NCBI GenBank assembly: GCA_020061965.1
Contig: JAGUXG010000243.1
Location: forward strand, 1 to 9,254
Origin: a bacterium
GTDB lineage: Bacteria > UBA9089 > UBA9088 > JAGUXG01
Reading direction: 5' to 3'
Length of the DNA: 9,254 nucleotides
Every line of letters starts with the position of its first letter. Positions within the stretch are counted from its first letter, which is position 1. The translations under genes and the position numbers were made by a program. This document shows positions 6,662 to 9,254 of the stretch, piece after piece. The notes below the pieces were generated by a model. The model did not search any database, was not told the origin of the DNA, and saw only the letters and a program-made list of their open reading frames with translations.

Positions 6662-7032
6662 TTTTTGGGTTTCTTGGCACCATACCTTGATCTTGCCTTC
6701 TTCCTATTGGCAACACCAAGCGTATCTAATGTTCCACGAATAGTGTGGTATCGCACCCCTGGAAGGTCTTTCACCCTTCCTCCATGCACAAGAACGACTG
6801 AATGCTCTTGGAGATTATGACCGATGCCTGGAATATAACTTGTAACCTCATGGCCAGAAGTGAGTCTCACCCTCGCAACCTTTCGTAAGGCAGAGTTTGG
6901 TTTCTTTGGTGTGACAGTATAAACCCTGATACAGACACCCTTTCTCTGAGGACACTGTTTTAAGGCAGGGGCCTTCTTCTTCTTCTTTATTTGTTTTCTT
7001 CCATGCTTGATAAGCTGATTAATTGTTGGCAT
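6658..7032 (-). CDS. rpsL: 30S ribosomal protein S12
   Basis: S12 lies at the decoding centre of the 30S subunit. The 124-residue product has standard length. It starts [13 protein letters not shown] and contains [15 protein letters not shown] and the loop [17 protein letters not shown]. Lysines K43 and K88, whose substitution commonly gives streptomycin resistance, are wild type, and D89, the usual methylthiolation site, is present. A histidine (H84) precedes GGRVKD where arginine is more usual. ATG 7032 is chosen because the N-terminus is then canonical; an upstream in-frame TTG at 7068 is actually the -35 box. No Shine-Dalgarno lies within the 7 nt between the -10 box and the ATG. It is the first gene of the six-gene chain. 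Confidence 0.99.
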   Translation of the reverse strand: MPTINQLIKHGRKQIKKKKKAPALKQCPQRKGVCIRVYTVTPKKPNSALRKVARVRLTSGHEVTSYIPGIGHNLQEHSVVLVHGGRVKDLPGVRYHTIRGTLDTLGVANRKKARSRYGAKKPKK

Positions 7033-7039
7033 AACAGTT

Positions 7040-7068
7040 AGTATAAACTTATCCTCTTCTCCTGTCAA
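7040..7068 (-). promoter_or_regulatory. Strong promoter of the rpsL operon, predicted leaderless
   Basis: On the minus strand TTGACA (7068 to 7063) and TATACT (7045 to 7040) are separated by 17 bp: perfect -35, 5 of 6 at -10, optimal spacing. Only AACTGTT lies between the -10 and the rpsL ATG (7032), so the predicted first nucleotide is at or beside the start codon. The purine-rich GGAGAAGAGG in the spacer would not be transcribed and cannot act as a ribosome binding site. Confidence 0.8.
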
Positions 7069-7078
7069 TATATTTCTT

Positions 7079-7118
7079 CAGAGCTTCCTCAACTTTTGCA
7101 AAAGTTGGGGAAGTTCTG
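7079..7118. repeat. 40-bp loop-less palindrome between divergent promoters
   Basis: The core CAACTTTTGCAAAAGTTG (7090-7107) is a perfect 18-bp palindrome. Symmetry continues outward to 7079 and 7118 with only two imperfect pairs (7083 with 7114, 7089 with 7108), giving 18 of 20 matched positions per arm. Both imperfect pairs are G with T, which would still pair in a plus-strand RNA. It sits 10 bp from the rpsL -35 box and 18 bp from the tkt -35 box, and neither predicted transcript includes it. Possible roles are a shared operator, a cruciform or insulator, or a copy of a short dispersed repeat. Confidence 0.75.
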
Positions 7119-7136
7119 CAAATTCCCTTTTCTCTA

Positions 7137-7166
7137 TTGACACGATGATTTATCTCTAAGTATAAT
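7137..7166 (+). promoter_or_regulatory. Consensus promoter of the transketolase gene, near-leaderless
   Basis: TTGACA (7137-7142) and TATAAT (7161-7166) are both perfect and separated by 18 bp. The ATG of the transketolase subunit is at 7176, 9 nt after the -10 box, leaving a leader of about 0-3 nt. No Shine-Dalgarno is present. It is divergent from the rpsL promoter, with the palindrome between them. Confidence 0.8.
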
Positions 7167-7175
7167 TTGTTCTCT

Positions 7176-7985
7176 ATGGAAAGCTACTTAAAAGAGAAGA
7201 CAAAAGCAATAAGAAGACTTATTATTGAAATGATTACAGAGGCTGGGTCTGGACATCCAGGGGGCTGTCTCTCCTCGGTTGAGATAATCACTTCGCTTTA
7301 TTTCCATATAATGCAACATAGACCAGACGAGCCTGCTTGGCCTGACCGAGACAGATTTATCCTTTCAAAGGGTCATTGTTGCCCAACCTTATATTCTGCC
7401 CTTGCTTTGAGCGGATACTTTGATGTAAGTCACCTGAAAACCCTCAGAAAATTGGGAAGTATCCTTCAGGGACATCCTGATATGCTTACTACACCAGGAA
7501 TTGAGGTCTCAACAGGCTCTCTTGGTCAAGGCTTTTCTGTTGCTTGCGGTATGGCACTTTCAGCCAAGATAGACAAAAATTGCTGTCGTATCTATACCTT
7601 ACTTGGTGATGGAGAGATACAGGAGGGTCAAGTCTGGGAGGCAGCAATGTCTGCTGCTCATTATAAGCTCGGAAATCTTACTGCCTTCTTGGATTACAAT
7701 AAACTTCAGATAGATGGAAGGGTGGAGAATATAATGGGAATTGAACCAGTGAAGCTGAAATGGGAGGCATTTGGCTGGGATGTGAAGGAGATAAATGGAC
7801 ATAGGATTGAAGAGATTATCAATGCTTGCGAGGAGACAAAGGTATCGCCCAAACCAAGTATGATTATAGCTCACACTATAAAAGGAAAGGGTGTCTCATT
7901 TATGGAAGGAAAGGCTGAATGGCATGGTGTTGCTCCAACAAAAGAAGAAGCAAAACAGGCAATTACTGAGATAGAAAATGGATAA
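7176..7985 (+). CDS. Transketolase, N-terminal (thiamine diphosphate-binding) subunit
   Basis: This is the N-terminal half of a two-subunit transketolase, which moves two-carbon ketol units between sugar phosphates. The 269-residue product has GSGHPGG (24-30) with the conserved H27, SKGH (64-67), and STGSLGQGF (112-120). The thiamine diphosphate/metal motif starts at GDG (144-146) and ends at DYNK with N175. Its length fits the separate-subunit form (about 270-280 residues). ATG 7176 is preferred to an in-frame TTG at 7167, because the latter abuts the -10 box and would precede the transcript. It ends TAA at 7983-7985, overlapping by 8 nt the ATG of the C-terminal subunit, which is cut short. 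Without an intact C-terminal partner this protein should not form an active enzyme, so function depends on a copy elsewhere or on whether the adjacent break is real. Confidence 0.95.
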   Translation: MESYLKEKTKAIRRLIIEMITEAGSGHPGGCLSSVEIITSLYFHIMQHRPDEPAWPDRDRFILSKGHCCPTLYSALALSGYFDVSHLKTLRKLGSILQGHPDMLTTPGIEVSTGSLGQGFSVACGMALSAKIDKNCCRIYTLLGDGEIQEGQVWEAAMSAAHYKLGNLTAFLDYNKLQIDGRVENIMGIEPVKLKWEAFGWDVKEINGHRIEEIINACEETKVSPKPSMIIAHTIKGKGVSFMEGKAEWHGVAPTKEEAKQAITEIENG

Positions 7986-8028
7986 AATAGCTACAAGGGA
8001 TGCTTATGGAAAGGCTTTAGTTGAATGA
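7978..8028 (+). pseudogene. 5' remnant of transketolase C-terminal subunit, cut after 16 codons
   Basis: ATG 7978 overlaps the end of the N-terminal subunit by 8 nt and encodes MDKIATRDAYGKALVE followed by TGA (8026-8028). IATRDAYGxALVE is the standard beginning of the C-terminal transketolase subunit, normally about 300 residues. None of the remainder follows. Shifting frame at 8021 reads LNEENI (8021-8038), which resembles the expected continuation (LGEEN-like). Homology may therefore run to about 8037, with loss of one copy of a TTGAA repeat causing the frame change; this part is speculative. Downstream sequence is an unrelated methyltransferase. The break is either an insertion/replacement or a contig join. 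Confidence 0.75.
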
Positions 8029-8037
8029 AGAAAATAT

Positions 8038-9254
8038 ATGATTACTGAAACTAAAAAGCTGATGACAAAACAATCTACTATGTTTGGTAGTTATGAGTTC
8101 CCATCTTATGAAGAGATTATGGAGGCTTACGCTAAGGAATTTGCAAAGTATATTCTTCCTAAAGGAGATACCATATTTGGGTTTTGGATGCAGACATTGG
8201 CTGATTTAGAATTTTTAGATTTGGAATTACAGGGATTAACTGATGAATATACAATTGACCCTGTAAATAGGGTAGTTAGTCTCAAGGGCGATGAAGAATT
8301 TATAAGGTTAAGAGTTGCCCACCTTGAAAAAGTTAAAGGGGAAGCAACCTTTTATAGTGACTTGGTGGATAAATTTGGCGATACTAATGCATACGCTTTT
8401 CATAATCTTTACCCTTATAAAGGCAAATTCTATCCAAGAGTTGTACGAACTATAATAAATACCTTTAAGTTAAATTCTGATTCACTTCTTCTTGACCCTT
8501 TCAATGGTTCTGGAACTACTACTCATGAGGCTTCTCTTATGGGAATTAAAAGTGTGGGCATAGATGTTACTCCAATGGGAATTATTTTATCTGAATTGAA
8601 AAATGATTTACTCAATATTTCCGGACAGAAATTCAATTTCACACCAAAGGAACTACAAGATATTTTACAGGCTGTAGAAAATAAAAAATGGGGATATTCT
8701 GACCCCTTAATTTATAAGTTAATGTTGGCAGTATATTTTGATACCGTAGATGCCTTTGTGCGAACCACGAGGTATAATAGAAAGGGGAAAGTAGGTCTCT
8801 TTATTGAAAAGTTAAATTACATAAAAGATTGCTATAAAAAGACTATGCAGATTAAAGAAAAATATAGCCTTAAATTTGAGCCAGCCAGTATTATAGAAGG
8901 TGATATACTTGAACTAAAAAACCTGAATAAAATGGAAGAAAAGTTTGATGCCTGCATTACAAGTCCCCCTTACTATTTTTCTATAGACTATGTTGGAAAA
9001 GACAAAATTGCTTACGATTATCTTGGTGCAGATATGAAAAAGATTGAATCCAAATATTTAGGAATGAAAAATAACGGACAGGCAAAAGGTAACTATAGAG
9101 GATTACCTCCAAGGGTTGCTATGTATTATGAGGATTTAAAGGAATCCATAAAAAATATCTTCTGGGCATTAAAACCAAATGGCAAGTTAGCAATCATAAT
9201 TGGAGATAGCACCGTTAATGGCAAAAAAATCCCGACAACTATGACAACTAAAAA
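8038..9254 (+). CDS. Site-specific DNA methyltransferase, N6-adenine/N4-cytosine type (partial, runs off right edge)
   Basis: An uninterrupted frame of 405 codons runs from ATG 8038 to the window end. It contains HNLYPYKGKFYPRVV (122-136, resembling the HxYPAKF region near the N-terminus of many amino-methyltransferases). SAM-binding motif I is LLDPFNGSGTT (151-161), and catalytic motif IV is TSPPYYF (308-314). KPNGKLAIIIGDS (379-391) is a motif VIII-like strand. The order is motif I before motif IV, with about 145 residues between, which could hold the target-recognition part. The TSPPY signature leans towards N4-cytosine but does not settle the modified base. Other possible starts are ATG 8062 and ATG 8080. 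There is no strong ribosome binding site, and it may be read from the transketolase promoter. Base composition is visibly more AT-rich than its neighbours (14/60 G+C at 8581-8640 against 29/60 at 7501-7560), consistent with transfer. No restriction gene is visible. Confidence 0.85.
   Translation, partial: MITETKKLMTKQSTMFGSYEFPSYEEIMEAYAKEFAKYILPKGDTIFGFWMQTLADLEFLDLELQGLTDEYTIDPVNRVVSLKGDEEFIRLRVAHLEKVKGEATFYSDLVDKFGDTNAYAFHNLYPYKGKFYPRVVRTIINTFKLNSDSLLLDPFNGSGTTTHEASLMGIKSVGIDVTPMGIILSELKNDLLNISGQKFNFTPKELQDILQAVENKKWGYSDPLIYKLMLAVYFDTVDAFVRTTRYNRKGKVGLFIEKLNYIKDCYKKTMQIKEKYSLKFEPASIIEGDILELKNLNKMEEKFDACITSPPYYFSIDYVGKDKIAYDYLGADMKKIESKYLGMKNNGQAKGNYRGLPPRVAMYYEDLKESIKNIFWALKPNGKLAIIIGDSTVNGKKIPTTMTTK

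Noticed and set aside
6658..7032. Streptomycin-resistance substitutions in S12
   Set aside because: K43 and K88 are both lysine as in sensitive bacteria; H84 is not a recognised resistance change that I can support.
7033..7068. Upstream TTG start for rpsL adding 12 residues
   Set aside because: The TTG is the first half of the TTGACA -35 box; S12 normally starts MPTINQL at 7032.
7167..7175. TTG start at 7167 for the transketolase subunit
   Set aside because: It directly follows the TATAAT box and would lie upstream of the predicted transcript start.
1..9254. tRNA, rRNA, CRISPR array, transposase or integrase
   Set aside because: None was seen on either strand. The methyltransferase is the only accessory-type gene, and no insertion-sequence ends or long direct repeats were found around it.

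Overview
The window is a dense bacterial chromosome segment, moderately AT-rich, with almost no intergenic DNA. It comes from an organism that makes menaquinone by the futalosine route (mqnE beside a UbiX-type flavin prenyltransferase) and makes arginine by the acetyl-recycling route (argC-argJ). Transketolase is split into two subunits, as in many archaea and anaerobic or candidate-phylum bacteria. The scrambled ribosomal gene order and compact operons suggest an uncultivated or candidate-phylum bacterium. I cannot name the phylum from sequence alone.

Layout. Positions 1-1224 (minus): ubiX-like gene, then mqnE, which runs off the left edge. Positions 1225-1396: divergent control region. Positions 1397-4162 (plus): argC, argJ and a site-2-protease-like M50 peptidase in a tight operon. 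Positions 4149-7032 (minus): a six-gene chain read leftward, rpsL, rplT, rpsG, fabG, a PsiE-family membrane protein and a NapH-like membrane iron-sulfur protein. Every junction in this chain overlaps by 1-7 nt. Its last gene overlaps the M50 gene tail to tail by 14 bp. Positions 7033-7175: divergent control region with two near-consensus sigma70-type promoters and a 40-bp palindrome between them. Positions 7176-7985 (plus): transketolase N-terminal subunit. Positions 7978-8028: the first 16 codons of the transketolase C-terminal subunit, then a stop. Positions 8038-9254 (plus): an AT-rich DNA methyltransferase running off the right edge.

Main points of interest. (1) The tktC gene is cut off after about 16 codons and a DNA methyltransferase begins 12 bp later in the same frame register. 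This is either a genuine insertion/replacement or an assembly join. (2) rplT sits between rpsL and rpsG instead of with infC-rpmI, and lipid, membrane and redox genes follow where fusA/tuf are usual. (3) Three of the four recognisable promoters place the -10 box only 7-9 nt before the ATG, predicting leaderless or nearly leaderless mRNAs. The fourth (argC) has a perfect 12-bp inverted repeat whose loop holds the Shine-Dalgarno sequence. (4) A 40-bp, loop-less palindrome lies exactly between the divergent rpsL and transketolase promoters.

Together the genes cover respiratory quinone synthesis, arginine synthesis, translation, fatty-acid/envelope functions and the pentose-phosphate pathway, i.e. 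core metabolism. The methyltransferase at the right edge is the only gene that looks like accessory DNA.
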